A stretch of 64,000 bases of DNA from JACVRW01 sp963819635 (GTDB taxonomy: Bacteria; Actinomycetota; Thermoleophilia; Solirubrobacterales; Thermoleophilaceae): contig CAWFWX010000006.1 in assembly GCA_963819635.1 (NCBI GenBank), positions 310,001 through 374,000 on the forward strand. Direction: 5' to 3'. Of this stretch, positions 63,536-64,000 are shown one piece after another (positions within the stretch are counted from its first letter, which is position 1; each line of letters begins with the position of its first letter). The notes beneath the pieces were generated by a model that was not told the origin of the DNA, did no database searches, and saw only the letters and a list, made by a program, of their open reading frames with translations. A program made the position numbers and the translations under genes.

Positions 63536-64000
63536 TTACCCATCCGGCGCGACCCAAATCAGACAACCGGCGTCGCGGCGCAGCCGGCGCGCGATCGCGC
63601 GAAAGCGCAGCCGCGAGGTGAGCCGCAGGTCCGGGCCGAATACGAGCAGGCCCGCGTCGCGCTCGCGAACGATCTGAAGGAGCGCGGCAACCGGCCGGCG
63701 GGTCGTCACGCGGAGCAGCTCCGTCTGGACGCCGAGCTCCGCCGCGCGGCGGGCCGTGGCGCGAACGGCGTCGAGATCCTCCTCGTGCGGGAGGTTGAGT
63801 CCCTCGGGGCCGACGAGCGCGAGCGTCGTCGGGTACATCCGGAGCCGCAGGATGTTCGCGATCACGAGCGGCACGCCGGCCTCGATCGCGCTGTCGATCG
63901 CCATCCGCTCCGCGGTCGGGTCGACCCGCACCGACAGGGTTCCGAGCACGACCGGCCGCTTGCGGGTCTCCTCAAATCCTCCCCGCTCCGTGCGGCCTGG
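63536..64000 (-). CDS. universal stress protein (UspA-like), paralogue of 63053, 5' end outside window
   Basis: The frame is open from the right edge to the stop at 63536. Its body (VVLGTLSVRVDPTAERMAID, AGLLVFGPDLRLTSRLRFRA) is about half identical to the 63053 gene, and the upstream codons (GGFEETRKRPV) align with that gene's N-terminus, so the true start is just beyond base 64000. The GTG at 63949 is the first in-window start. It is separated from its paralogue by nine bases, indicating a tandem duplication. Confidence 0.75.
   Translation of the reverse strand, partial: PGRTERGGFEETRKRPVVLGTLSVRVDPTAERMAIDSAIEAGVPLVIANILRLRMYPTTLALVGPEGLNLPHEEDLDAVRATARRAAELGVQTELLRVTTRRPVAALLQIVRERDAGLLVFGPDLRLTSRLRFRAIARRLRRDAGCLIWVAPDG

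Overview
The window is a high-GC, densely packed chromosomal segment that most resembles an actinobacterium of the class Thermoleophilia (Solirubrobacterales-like). This is inferred from GC-rich codon use, GTG/TTG starts, the radA-disA-carD-ispD-ispF neighbourhood, RlmB-CysS coupling, several ECF sigma/anti-sigma pairs, a secreted RTX-type protein and a DnaQ-UvrC fusion. No phage, insertion sequence, CRISPR array or rRNA operon is visible. There is one tRNA (tRNA-Thr, anticodon TGT).

Layout. 0-17 kb: CNNM/CBS membrane protein (cut by the left edge), pterin dehydratase, cobalamin-binding protein, a TSP3/FN3 lipoprotein, rhomboid protease, two ECF sigma modules, a PlsC-GpsA fusion, tRNA-Thr, L,D-transpeptidase, a SigH-like sigma factor, RlmB, CysS and an amidase. 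15-24 kb: RTX-repeat protein, a secreted propeller-like protein, a LuxR/TPR regulator, hydrolase, methyltransferase and a Ser/Thr kinase. 23-32 kb: IspF, a PHP phosphatase, IspD, CarD, DisA, RadA, DnaQ-UvrC, CDGSH protein and ROK kinase. 32-45 kb: a tightly coupled block of MobA-MoaD fusion, PabB-PabC fusion, aldehyde:ferredoxin oxidoreductase, NAD-dependent formate dehydrogenase (two subunits), MoeA, a GYD protein and a MoeA-PBP fusion. 45-52 kb: cyclodeaminase/cyclohydrolase, a phytanoyl-CoA-type dioxygenase, an ArsR-SRPBCC regulator, malyl-CoA-lyase-like aldolase, serine-glyoxylate-type aminotransferase, cupin, TetR and a BKACE enzyme. 52-55 kb: a PQQ-propeller/cupredoxin lipoprotein and a partial tandem duplicate of it. 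56-62 kb: a minus-strand run of acyl-CoA dehydrogenase, DUF1989-GcvT fusion, flavin reductase, phosphoribulokinase and a LysR (CbbR-like) regulator. 62-64 kb: intradiol dioxygenase and two UspA-like proteins.

How the genes fit together. The 32-62 kb part looks like a one-carbon/oxidised-carbon gene neighbourhood. A folate-linked demethylase-like protein and a cyclohydrolase-like protein could feed one-carbon units to formate. Formate dehydrogenase would oxidise formate to CO2 with NAD, and its molybdopterin cofactor genes lie in the same transcription unit. Phosphoribulokinase with a CbbR-like regulator points to CO2 fixation, although no RuBisCO is in the window. Malyl-CoA-lyase-like and serine-glyoxylate-aminotransferase-like genes handle glyoxylate. 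This assembly of functions is inference from gene content.

Two cross-cutting features deserve attention. First, at least eleven single-base insertions, nearly all in short G/C runs, break nine otherwise well-conserved genes; removing one base restores each reading frame, so sequencing or assembly error is the likeliest cause. Second, a short perfect palindrome (core GGGGTCAGACCCC) occurs five times, every copy within a coding region or at its 3' end, including a closely spaced pair inside pabB. A second, longer palindrome lies inside the malyl-CoA-lyase-like gene.
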